The notes beneath the pieces were generated by a model. That model was not told where the DNA came from. It did no database searches and was given only the letters and a program-made list of their open reading frames with translations. Shown here one piece after another: positions 1-9,311 of a stretch of 64,000 nucleotides of DNA (within the stretch, counting starts at the first letter, position 1; every line of letters starts with the position of its first letter). This stretch comes from Adineta ricciae (Eukaryota > Rotifera > Eurotatoria > Adinetida > Adinetidae). The translations under genes were made by a program, and so were the position numbers. The stretch is taken from positions 243,055 through 307,054 of the forward strand of contig CAJNOJ010000118.1 in the NCBI GenBank assembly GCA_905250025.1, given 5' to 3'.

Positions 1-408
1 AAATAATCGAGAGTGACGCACATGTTTATGCCAATGAAATCATGATAAAGAGTACTGTCTTCGCCCTACTTGACGAAGAAAAAATATTTTTTCAACAGTG
101 TCGTATTACTTCTCTACCAAGAAAATCTCGTTTTTTCTCTTTCTCTCAATCAGTAACCTTCGACATTGACAAAGCCTTGTGACGCACAAAAGAAGAAAAA
201 CAGAGTAATGTGCACAACGAATGAAAAAAAATCTATATAAATAAGAAAGCAAATATCGCAGTAGATAGATATGACATTTGACGGGCGTCATTTCATATTT
301 ACCTATAGAAATACAAGAGCTTGTTTGGGTTGAATACTCTATTTTACAAAAAAAGTGACCTATTAATAATGCTTTTTTTCCTCTAAGATTAGCATTTGAC
401 TAGAGACA
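1..408. other. 5' flank, no gene recognised
   Basis: No supported coding region. A TATA-like stretch (TATATAAATA, 234-243) lies about 165 nt upstream of the arrestin-like start codon and could be its core promoter, but this is only a sequence resemblance. Confidence 0.35.
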
Positions 409-1467
409 ATGGGTTCTAATCACAGTGTTCAAATTAACATTCATCTCGATCGCGCAAATTCATTCTATTTCGCCGGTGAAACAGTTTCCGGAACAATCAA
501 TGTTCGTATCAGTGCAGGACAAATCAAACTTGATGAAATTCTTCTACTATTAGCAGGTGAAAGTGGTTATACAACAACTCATACCGTAACTGACTCGAAT
601 GGTTCGACATCGGTAGTAATCAATTATCTTACAAAGTCATTTTTGAAAACAACAACTATCATAGAAAGTCCTTCTTCAGAGCAAAAAAAATTGATCTATA
701 ATCCAGGAAGCTATTCATGGCATTTTGATATTCCGCTGCCTTCGCAATTGCCACCTTCACTTAATCAACCTCAAAGTTATCCTCATGTTCGATATTACTT
801 GAAGTTAGTGATGGATAAACCATGGTACAAGCGAAATGCTACCGAAATTCTCTATTTGACAGTATTTCCACGCATGGATCTATTACACGATGCGCACCTG
901 CTTACTCCAACTTTATTTAGCAATCATAATCGAAATGACGTCACTCTCAAAGGAACCATACACAAACTTGCTTATCTACCAGGTGAGATAATTACGGGAA
1001 CACTAGAAATCATCAATCCTCGACGAAGTGTATTGAAACAGATCAAATTATTATTAATTCAACATTACAAAATTGAATGTAACACGAAGCAAGAAAAATT
1101 AGTCGACATCATTCTACCAATAGTAGATCACCGAAATGATGAGTATATCATGGACAAGTTCTCCTTGACTGTACCATCCATTCCATTACCTCCATCTTAT
1201 GATTTCCATGATGGTTACGATCACAAAACACATGTTAATATTCATTACAATCTTGAATTTCAAGTGAAAATCGAAGGAATGTTTACTAATTTTGATATTC
1301 CAGTACCGATTACAATAGCAAGCATATCTGACATGAATTCGAATAACTACGAACCACATCAAAATATCAACTTTTCACAAAATTCATTATCGTATTATCC
1401 TGAAATAGACATTGACGATAAGACAAATCCTCCACCAAGCTATAATTCTATCGCATTCCATGATTAA
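409..1467 (+). CDS. Arrestin-domain-containing protein (ARRDC/alpha-arrestin type)
   Basis: A 352-residue single-exon protein starting at an ATG. Residues about 5-150 fit an arrestin N-terminal beta-sandwich (the segment 'AGETVSGTINVRI' is the typical early strand pair) and residues about 175-315 fit the arrestin C-terminal domain ('LPGEIITGTLEIIN'). The C-terminal tail contains PPPSY, a PPxY motif of the kind that recruits WW domains of NEDD4-type ubiquitin ligases. Alpha-arrestins are known cytoplasmic adaptors that link membrane cargo to ubiquitin ligases and endocytosis; that role here is inferred from the fold and the motif. Length and the single PPxY match small ARRDC proteins. No intron is needed. 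Alternative: a Vps26-like arrestin fold, which is less likely given the PPxY tail. Confidence 0.85.
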   Translation: MGSNHSVQINIHLDRANSFYFAGETVSGTINVRISAGQIKLDEILLLLAGESGYTTTHTVTDSNGSTSVVINYLTKSFLKTTTIIESPSSEQKKLIYNPGSYSWHFDIPLPSQLPPSLNQPQSYPHVRYYLKLVMDKPWYKRNATEILYLTVFPRMDLLHDAHLLTPTLFSNHNRNDVTLKGTIHKLAYLPGEIITGTLEIINPRRSVLKQIKLLLIQHYKIECNTKQEKLVDIILPIVDHRNDEYIMDKFSLTVPSIPLPPSYDFHDGYDHKTHVNIHYNLEFQVKIEGMFTNFDIPVPITIASISDMNSNNYEPHQNINFSQNSLSYYPEIDIDDKTNPPPSYNSIAFHD

Positions 1468-1554
1468 TCTCATAAACTCGTTAAATACGTAAGACTAAAA
1501 GATGAGTAAACTAACAGAACAAAGCAAACATCTCATATCGCTAAAATAACTAAC

Positions 1555-2100
1555 TCCAATGCTCCAAGGCAGACCAACGGTATATGCAGCATACATGATG
1601 ATCGATGGCAGATCTAATACCCGACAAATAGCTGAGATTGGTAATGATTGTATTGCCAATTTTCTCTAATTTCTTCAGTCTACTCTATAGTGAACTTGAT
1701 AGCGATACGGTATAGAACATGGGTAAGAAGTAATTAGACTGAATATAACAATGACTACTACAGGCATAACATAATGAATTATACTATCCGATAAAGAAAT
1801 GGTTCGATTTGTTGAGATGCATCCGTACCGATTACACAATCTATAGATGTACTCGAAGCCAGCACGAGAGGAATGTGGTGTAAAGACGAATGCAGCAAAA
1901 TAGAAGAATCTACCAATCAATGCAGGATAATTCGTTTTCCTCTGCTTGCGAATATATTCGAATGGAAAATAAGAATATCTCGTTCAATCGATGTCCAGGC
2001 CATCAAGACAAAGATTGATATAAAACAAACTGAACTTACATACAACCATATCAAACAGATTGTGTACGATTTCGAGAGAGTACTTCCTTTAAAGTAGAGA
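1555..2100 (-). pseudogene. Decayed rhodopsin-family GPCR fragment
   Basis: Translating the minus strand in pieces gives stretches that align with the intact GPCR at 35037-36086. Nucleotides about 2060-1950 match its TM3 region around 'AVERYIFIFHS' (here 'SIERDILIFHS'). Nucleotides 1920-1675 match the ECL2-TM5 part ('LCNRYGCI' against 'LCNRYSCI'). Nucleotides 1655-1555 match its TM6-TM7 part ('MYAAYTVGL' against 'LYAAYAIGL'). The pieces lie in different frames and an in-frame TGA interrupts the segment near 1925, so no receptor can be made. The N-terminal third is missing. It shows that this GPCR family has left relics at more than one place in the window. Confidence 0.75.
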
Positions 2101-2590
2101 CAGGTGCACCATGCAGTATCATACAGTTAATTCTTAAATAAACTTGCCAGGGCATGATTTCTAATAAAAATTTAATGTTCTTTTTTCGTCGTTCAACAAG
2201 AAATAATTGACATAGTCATGTGCTGCTCAAAATAATCTCTTGCCATCGTTTCTCAATGATATGACGCAAAGAGAATATGTTCAGCAAAAAAGTAGCTAAA
2301 GGCGATTGTGGCCTTTCTCTAAGTGTATTTCGACAATTATTATTTGAGCAAATTCAAACTATTTGACATGATTGAGAAAATATCTCAGAAACAACGATCA
2401 ATATTAGTTGAACAGAATGACTAAAGCATAATTCATAGATCTGTTTTCTCACGTCATTCACCATCTCGATTGAGTAACTTTTACTCACTCAATGATTTTG
2501 AAACGTTTGTCTTGCGTAATGACAAATCCATGTGTATATAGCAATGATAGCGATTGACTTTGTCTCATTATTCGACAAATCACTTTACAT
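2101..2590. other. Intergenic, nothing recognised
   Basis: AT-rich sequence with only short chance ORFs. No conserved motif seen. Confidence 0.3.
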
Positions 2591-3002
2591 ATGGATATCA
2601 TGGAAGGAAATAATTCTGATACGTTTTATATCAACGCTACTCGACATCTAGTTCACATACAAGATGGAAGACATGCTGAATGGGTGTTATTTCGTCAAGG
2701 TTCACTTTTCATCCAAAACATACTCAACAACGAAGAAACGCCATTGATTGAATTAGTCAACGAAGCAAAGCAAGGTATTGGCTAAAGTTGTGATTAAAAC
2801 TGGAATTGTTTATAAGTTCGGTTATGAAGATAAGACGAATTATTATATTAGTCTATACTCATTTCCTGGAGTAGTATTAGTTCATCCATCGCAGCAAATT
2901 ACAGATGTTAGTCAGGCAATTATTTCCGAACGATTAAATATTTTAAATAATCAAGAGAATCCAGCCGTTATTGCAATTGGCAACACAAAAAAAAGATATT
3001 GA
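2591..3002 (+). CDS. Small hypothetical protein, two exons or frameshifted
   Basis: Two overlapping ORFs in different frames (2591-2785 and 2778-3002) are best read as one gene. A GT-AG intron at 2775-2829 (55 nt, typical of this window) joins exon 2591-2774 to 2830-3002 in frame and gives about 118 residues. The alternative is a one-base indel near 2775, which would add about 18 residues ('VVIKTGIVYKFG...') encoded inside the proposed intron. Because that stretch reads like ordinary protein, the frameshift reading cannot be dismissed. No signal peptide, membrane segment or known domain is visible. The short string 'ILNN(E/Q)E' occurs in both halves ('ILNNEETP' and 'ILNNQENP'), hinting at an internal repeat. 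No function proposed. Confidence 0.45.
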
Positions 3003-3131
3003 GTTGATAATCTCACTTTTTGTTTGTAATTATACAGAAGATCGAGGAAAAAAGTAACTCAATATTCGAGTATCTTGATTCAACATCGTTTTTCATATTC
3101 AAATAACAAAAATATTTGCTAACATGGATCT

Positions 3132-3139
3132 TATAAAAG
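3132..3139 (+). promoter_or_regulatory. TATA-like box of the Cys-rich peptide gene
   Basis: TATAAAAG, 78 nt upstream of the ATG at 3217. The position suits a core promoter with a short 5' leader. Sequence resemblance only. Confidence 0.4.
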
Positions 3140-3216
3140 CTTTAAAAATATATGCGATCGAGTAGAATATATTTCGATAATCAACTCTATACGACGACTT
3201 TACCCCAGAATTCAAA

Positions 3217-3477
3217 ATGCGTCTGTTTATTGTTCTCATGCTGCTCTACTTTATCTTAATGTTCCAAAATACGAACGGTAATGGCTGTTGTACTTGTACT
3301 TGCTGCCGTGGTCAAGGCTGTGTACCCAAACAAAAACCGTCTTTTAACGTTGACGGTTGTGATTCAGTTGGCAAATGTAATACTGAATGTTGTCAACGTT
3401 ATACACAAAATTGTTTTCCATTACCAGGACCAGGCTATATCGATTCAGTTTGTAACAGTTCGACAGTTTGTACTTAG
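3217..3477 (+). CDS. Small secreted cysteine-rich peptide
   Basis: An 86-residue product with a clear N-terminal signal peptide (about residues 1-21, 'MRLFIVLMLLYFILMF...'). The mature part of about 65 residues carries 13 cysteines, beginning with the cluster CCTCTCC and including a later CC pair. The density points to a disulfide-rich extracellular peptide. The odd cysteine count would leave one free or allow dimerisation. I recognise no known family (the spacing matches no defensin, EGF or knottin consensus that I can recall), so no activity is assigned. A TATA-like box lies at 3132-3139. The gene stands alone with no related neighbour. Confidence 0.6.
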   Translation: MRLFIVLMLLYFILMFQNTNGNGCCTCTCCRGQGCVPKQKPSFNVDGCDSVGKCNTECCQRYTQNCFPLPGPGYIDSVCNSSTVCT

Positions 3478-5140
3478 AGAACATAAACAAATTTCATTTG
3501 AAACTACAGCCAAGGAGACTGGCATCAACATATTATATCCAATCTAAGATGGAGAATTTAATGTACGAAACTTTTATTGAAATAAAACAGACGCAAGTAA
3601 AACATGTTGAAACTGTCTTATACGAAAAAATAATTTCGATAAGCCAATTTGCTTCTAAAACAAAAATAAATACATAGTGGCAATCTGGGCTAATACGCTC
3701 AGAGTCGAAAGAACATCTACGTGAGAACTTAAAACAACCGATTTTCCCATTAAAAATCTCTGTTCGATCTAAACATGCTGGCGGATGATCACGACGGCAT
3801 TTCAAGTGTGTACAACAAGTTAAACTATCGCAAACTGCGATAGCTGCACGAATGATAATTTCCATGAATGACCTCATATAATGATGAATAGTTCTCGAGA
3901 GAATAGTACAGTTCATATTGACACATCACATAAAGACAGGGATGTCCGATGAATTACAACGTGAAAATTGAACGATAATTCACCCAAACAATAGGATGAG
4001 ATTTGTCTAGAGAGACCTACGTGTTCCATGTTAGATGCAAGTCGAAAGCAATTGTACGTCATGCTCATTCGGCCGTTATATATACCTTCACTTACTTCGT
4101 TGGCTGTAAAATACAGGTTGAGGGTGAGGTAACGTAGTGATGCAGCGAGAAAAAAATAAAACAGAAGAAATTTCTTACGAAAAATATTTTTTCGAAGGAA
4201 TAGAATGGGTGAAATGAGTGGTATTTACTGTTGCAGGTAAACAGAACTGTGCGACGCTGGACGAACAATTTTGCAGTAAAAATGTGCATTTTATCGATCC
4301 ATCATATCATGTTTTGGCATATAACCGACTGAGTATCGTCAATTATACACTCTTAGAAGTATATTTATTTTCTTTTGTTGCCGTATACAAAATAAATCGT
4401 GTGGATGTCGATATGAGTAATATTGTTTTTAAAATGGTTTTCATTGCTTTACAGTAGTCAAGAGAATTATTGATAGAAATCGATAATATATAAAGAAATA
4501 TGTCCGTTTGCTATGCATTCAGTGTCTGTAATGTCTATAACACCATCAAACTTTTGAAGATGTATCCCTTTGGCCAAAGGAGAATGACCATATATGTTAT
4601 TTCGAGAGAAAAAGAATCCTACGCTTGACACAGACAATTTATGAAACTGATGAATAGAATAAAGCATTTCAATAACTAAGTTAAGTGAAAGCGAGAATGA
4701 AGTTGCGAACGAATTTCAATGAACGAAGAAAACTAAATAAATTTGCTCCAGAAATTAGTTAGACGATTCTTTTGTACGAAACGATACAAGTGGAATTGTG
4801 GTTGTGTGTTGTGACATTTCTGAAAATAAAATGACCACAAATGAAATAATGTGAAACATACTGATATATCCATATGTTCTACAGTGTTTCAATCCATTAT
4901 CCCTTCGAAGTGATTGGTTCTAAAGTGTCACCAGATACCTCTACTATGTTGAGCAGTAAGAACGATCAAGATTGAAAGAAATTCCGTGTGTGATGTCAAA
5001 CATACCTTAGTTCTGAATGCGCCATTACAAACACCTATAATGCACCACCTTCTCTTCGTACGTACCTTGGAAAATGCCAATTTGCTTTGAGTGCTTTACT
5101 ATGCCATTAAAGATTAAAAACAAGAATCAATGCTGAATCC
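3478..5140. other. Intergenic 1.7 kb, weak ORFs only
   Basis: Contains a minus-strand ORF (3533-3916) whose middle part has eight cysteines, but it has no convincing signal peptide and no partner, so it is not called as a gene. A perfect 8-bp stem hairpin lies at 3825-3843 (see separate entry). The 14-mer CTTGGAAAATGCCA occurs at about 5069 and again at about 5190, flanking the likely 5' leader of the next gene. Nothing else seen. Confidence 0.3.
3825..3843. repeat. Perfect inverted repeat CTATCGCA-AAC-TGCGATAG
   Basis: Eight-base perfect stem with a three-base AAC loop. The core CGCAAACTGCG is shared with the hairpin at 29184-29202, while the outer stem bases differ in a paired way. Confidence 0.6.
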
Positions 5141-5284
5141 ATGATTTTAAACATAAAAGAACAACATTATTCTCTTCTCACGCTATCTTGGAAAATGCCA
5201 GCTTACCTTTTGTGTACATTGTTATATAAATATGAAACAAAACGTCATTTTCAGTGGAAGTCTATTGTACAGGCAAGTGTTCTA

Positions 5285-7963
5285 ATGGCAACAAATGATG
5301 AAGAAGGAGAATGTCGCAGTTACGAACATATCTCTCAAAATGATGAAAATCAAAGTAGAATTTATGGAAATAAAGAAAACATTACATTAATATGGTTCGA
5401 TAAAAGAATTCAAATCAATTCACCGGATATTCAATTGACAAAAGTTAAGTTTAGAGAAATTAATGATTATACTATATTATTCACTGATATGAACGAGTGT
5501 ACGCAATACATCGAATCAATCAAAACAGAAAAAGTCTTGTTGATCGTGTCGGGAGTTGATGCACACGATCTGCTATCAAAAGTACACAATCTCCGTCAAA
5601 TCGACAGCGTCTTTATATTTTGTATGAACAAAGCAAAATATGAGAGCATATTGATGGAAAATGAGGATTATTCGAAAATTGTTGGTATTTTTAGTGAGCA
5701 GAGTGATTTAATCAAAAATATCGAACATCATATTCATTTGGTAGGAAAACAAATGGACATTTTTAGTTTATACACACAAAATCAGAAGGCAGCGAGAAAT
5801 TTAACCAAAGAATCTGCATCCTTTATCTGGCATCAACTATTGAAATCAATCCTGCAGAAAATGCCGAGTGGGGAACATAGTGCGAAACGAGAAATGCTCG
5901 ACAAATGTCGTCTGTATTATCGTGGGAACAAAAAAGAGTTAAGAAATATCGAAAAATTTGATAAAACATATTCGAAGCGCGAAGCAATCAAATGGTATAC
6001 AAAAGATAGTTTTATATTTAAATTAATCAACAAGGCCTTACGAACAGAAGATGTTGAAGCTCTGTATACCTTTCGTTTTTATCTTATTGATTTATGTTCG
6101 CAATTAGAAGACAATCATCGACTTGTACTGGAATTTTACGACACATTATTGCTCTATCGAGGAGCAAAACATACAGAAGTTGAAATTCAACGTTTGAAAG
6201 ATAGTATTGGTCATTTAATACTAACAAATGGATTTCTCTCAACGAGTAAAAGCGTGCGAGTAGCTGAAATTTATGCAGGAATTGAAGAAAATTTTGACAG
6301 GAATGAGTTCGAGTCGATCATTTATGAAATTAATTATAAAACAAGTGAAAATCCGGAAACCATACTAGGTGACATTTCAGGTGAAAGTGAATTCTCCGAA
6401 GAGGAATATCTATTTGACCTTGGAACAGTCTTTCAAGTAGAAAACGTGATCTTCGATGAAAAAAGAAGGTGTTGGATATGTCAAATGAGTCCGTCTAACA
6501 AAGGTTCAGAAATTGCTAAAGAATATGTTGAATTTCAGAGAAATGAAATGAACAACAAAAAAACGAATATCTTCGTTTTATTTGGAAATTTACTTTATGA
6601 TATGGGAGAATATATCAAATCTCGAAATTATTTTCAGAACTTGTTATCCCAATCATCTATATTTGACTCATCTAGTCTGATTGATATTTATCAGGGACTA
6701 GCACATGCCTTAATTGGAACTACTCAATTCGATCTATCACAGAAGTATTTGCAAGATGCTTATGATTTATGCGTAACCATTGAACCTTTCTCGGGAAAAT
6801 GTGCGCAGATATTGGGCTACATGGGTTATATCAATGTTTGTCAAGGCAAGTTTGATATTGCTTTAGATTTTTATTTCAAAGGATTACAAACAATTGAACT
6901 CAATGCTCAAAACAGAAAACATATTTTTTATCTCTTTAACAAAATTGGTCTAGCATACTATAGTAAAGGACAAGATGATCTATCTCTTGAATATCTAAAC
7001 AAATCGTTTGAATATCTTGAAAATCTAGTACCTGAGGATCATCCTGATACTGGTGAATATTACAATAATATGTGTATGGTTCATTACCATAAGGGATCGT
7101 ATGACCTTGCATTATTTTATCAAAGAAAAGCGTATGAAAGTAGTCAAAGACTTTATCCGGCTGATAATCACATGTATCTTAGTGTTGATTTGAACAACAT
7201 TGGCAAATGTTATTATAAAAAATGTGAATATAAACAAGCTATAGAATGCTTTGAGAAAAGCTTGCATATAGCTAGAAGAGTACTACAAGAAAGTGACAAT
7301 TACATGGATATGGGTATATCAATAAGTAATATCGGTAAATGTTTCTATCGGCAAAAGAACTACTCGGAAGCTTTGAAACAGTATGAAATCACGTTTGCAC
7401 TCTTGACAAAAGACAATTTACACGATCATATAGATATGGCTTATACACTAAAAAATATTGGAGAAGTTTATTTGGATTTGTTGAATTTTGATCTAGCATT
7501 GAGTTATTTCAAACGTGCGCTATTTCTATATGAGAAAGCATTTCATGGCGGACAACATCGGGATATTGCGAAATGTTTAAATCTTATTGGACAAGTTTAT
7601 TATTATGAAAATACTGACAATGATGATGAAACATGCTTGAACTATTATAACAAAGCATTAAGTATATGGCAGAATGTTTTACCAAATACTCACCCAGATT
7701 TAGCATTATGTTATAAAAATATCACACTGTTTTATCTGAATAGAAAATCTGATACAATTCAAGCAGAAAAATATTTTCAAATCGCATACATGATTTCGAT
7801 GTTCACATTAACAAACGATCATCCCTTTGTCATTGAAATGTGCAACATTAAACAAATTATCGTGAAATATCAGAAGAAAACGAGTATCAAGATGCAGATT
7901 GATACCTCGAAATTAATTTTATTTTTACTGATATATACTGTTGGATTTTGCTTTTTCCTTTAA
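5285..7963 (+). CDS. ADP-ribosyltransferase-TPR protein with C-terminal membrane anchor
   Basis: Likely start is the ATG at 5285 (892 residues). The frame is open back to an ATG at 5141, but those 48 residues look unlike the rest and precede a possible splice acceptor. Residues about 180-390 resemble the R-S-E class of mono-ADP-ribosyltransferases: 'LLYRG' supplies the Arg, 'GFLSTSKS' the STS motif, and 'SEEEYLFDLGTVFQV' the catalytic Glu region. Residues about 430-850 form roughly ten tetratricopeptide repeats of kinesin-light-chain type (recurring 'Y..IG..Y' and 'AL.Y...AL'). The last 20 residues are a single hydrophobic segment, suggesting a tail anchor. ART-TPR proteins are, to my knowledge, expanded in bdelloids. 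Substrate unknown. The three catalytic motifs look intact, so an active enzyme is plausible. Confidence 0.8.
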   Translation: MATNDEEGECRSYEHISQNDENQSRIYGNKENITLIWFDKRIQINSPDIQLTKVKFREINDYTILFTDMNECTQYIESIKTEKVLLIVSGVDAHDLLSKVHNLRQIDSVFIFCMNKAKYESILMENEDYSKIVGIFSEQSDLIKNIEHHIHLVGKQMDIFSLYTQNQKAARNLTKESASFIWHQLLKSILQKMPSGEHSAKREMLDKCRLYYRGNKKELRNIEKFDKTYSKREAIKWYTKDSFIFKLINKALRTEDVEALYTFRFYLIDLCSQLEDNHRLVLEFYDTLLLYRGAKHTEVEIQRLKDSIGHLILTNGFLSTSKSVRVAEIYAGIEENFDRNEFESIIYEINYKTSENPETILGDISGESEFSEEEYLFDLGTVFQVENVIFDEKRRCWICQMSPSNKGSEIAKEYVEFQRNEMNNKKTNIFVLFGNLLYDMGEYIKSRNYFQNLLSQSSIFDSSSLIDIYQGLAHALIGTTQFDLSQKYLQDAYDLCVTIEPFSGKCAQILGYMGYINVCQGKFDIALDFYFKGLQTIELNAQNRKHIFYLFNKIGLAYYSKGQDDLSLEYLNKSFEYLENLVPEDHPDTGEYYNNMCMVHYHKGSYDLALFYQRKAYESSQRLYPADNHMYLSVDLNNIGKCYYKKCEYKQAIECFEKSLHIARRVLQESDNYMDMGISISNIGKCFYRQKNYSEALKQYEITFALLTKDNLHDHIDMAYTLKNIGEVYLDLLNFDLALSYFKRALFLYEKAFHGGQHRDIAKCLNLIGQVYYYENTDNDDETCLNYYNKALSIWQNVLPNTHPDLALCYKNITLFYLNRKSDTIQAEKYFQIAYMISMFTLTNDHPFVIEMCNIKQIIVKYQKKTSIKMQIDTSKLILFLLIYTVGFCFFL

Positions 7964-9311
7964 ATGAGAGTTACTAATAGAAAAAAAAAACAAGTTCCTT
8001 ACCAATGATTGCTACAGATTTTCGATCATTAGCTCCTTCGAACGAAAGGAAACTGGTACAAAACTCCGGGAACATACTACTTGCTTGTTTGTACCAGGTC
8101 AAACATAAAAAAACATATCTCTCAACTTCATGAAGTCTTGTTTCAAGTGTAACACAGTAGCTATCGAACATAGTTTCATAACTTAAAAAATTGAATGTAT
8201 GAATATAAACTTGCTGCAGAACGAAAATTCCTTACTTCTATTTCTAGAGTTTAAGTGCTTCAACACAACAATATTCAATATCGTCTTATCAGTGTTTTAT
8301 GTAACCACTTCAATTATGGTCATATTTGAAGAGAAAAAACTCAATGATTCAGCACGTTTCATAGTCGTAAACATTTTCTCTAGGTATTGTATTGTTTCGC
8401 TTGTACTATTCACGATAATTTTTGATAACAGTAACATGCTGTAACGTCAACTGTCCTGTTTTTACTGTAATCGATATTTAGTATGAATTGATTGTCAATC
8501 TAATGGTTTTTCTGTCTTCTGTTTTGAGATTTTTATCAGAAATAGACGATAGACCCGTGTTTGACATGCGTCTTATTTCTTCTGCAGACAATGTCATCTG
8601 TACTTAATTTATTGTTATATATATATATAGTTAAAAATCTTCTTATCTTCCTTTGGTCAACAAATAATAGTGAAACGAGAAAAGTTTCAAATACGACACA
8701 TACTTTGCTCGTAAAACCAAATATTTCGGTAAAAATATATTAGTTATTGGTATTTTTTGTGCGTCTTTCCTATTCATCGACTTGATCATTGAATAAACTT
8801 GTCGGGGAAAATTCCCAGTCGCATCTGCGCGACAAAGTTATATAGAATGGGAAAAAAGTATTTCCATGGAATCAGTCTGTGTTCAGTGAATACTTTCTTT
8901 CAAGAAAATTTTACGAATGTGTGATTCATTTGCAATTTCTTCGCCCGTCACTTCCTCACTAATACTGGTAGACAGCAAATGCTTCGTATTACATTGCCTG
9001 TCGAGATAAAGAGATTGGTTTGTCTTTGTCAAACAGCGTTAGACGCTTGAAAATAAAAGTCATACAAAGTATGAGTAATACATGCGTAGCTGATCAGATT
9101 TTTCGACAATCTGAGTACGATGACACACAAGCAAAAAAGAAGAGAAAGAATTGTTGTTTTTTTGGCGAAGTGATTCAAAACTCTATTCAGTATAAAATGC
9201 AGCAAGCATCAACCACAATTTTACTCGAGCAGCAAGGAGAACAAAAAAGAACAAGTCGCATTTCAGTTGCCGTTACGCTTGACGACATCAACTTCAATTT
9301 GAAAATCTACC
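7964..9311. other. Intergenic 1.35 kb upstream of the GTPase gene
   Basis: No supported gene. Small ORFs at 8199-8444, 8561-8743 and 9020-9319 lack recognisable features. The last overlaps the probable 5' leader of the GTPase. A TATA-like TTATATAGA near 8837 is possible promoter sequence. Confidence 0.3.

Noticed and set aside
3533-3916. Minus-strand 127-codon ORF with a cysteine-rich middle
   Set aside because: No good signal peptide, low-complexity ends and no supporting neighbour or second copy; could be reconsidered if transcribed.
4218-4457. Plus-strand 79-codon ORF
   Set aside because: No domain, no promoter signal, isolated; likely chance.
5141-5284. Extended N-terminus of the ART-TPR protein from the ATG at 5141
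   Set aside because: The extra 48 residues are unlike the rest, lie across a possible splice acceptor, and the ATG at 5285 begins the typical acidic start; kept as an alternative only.
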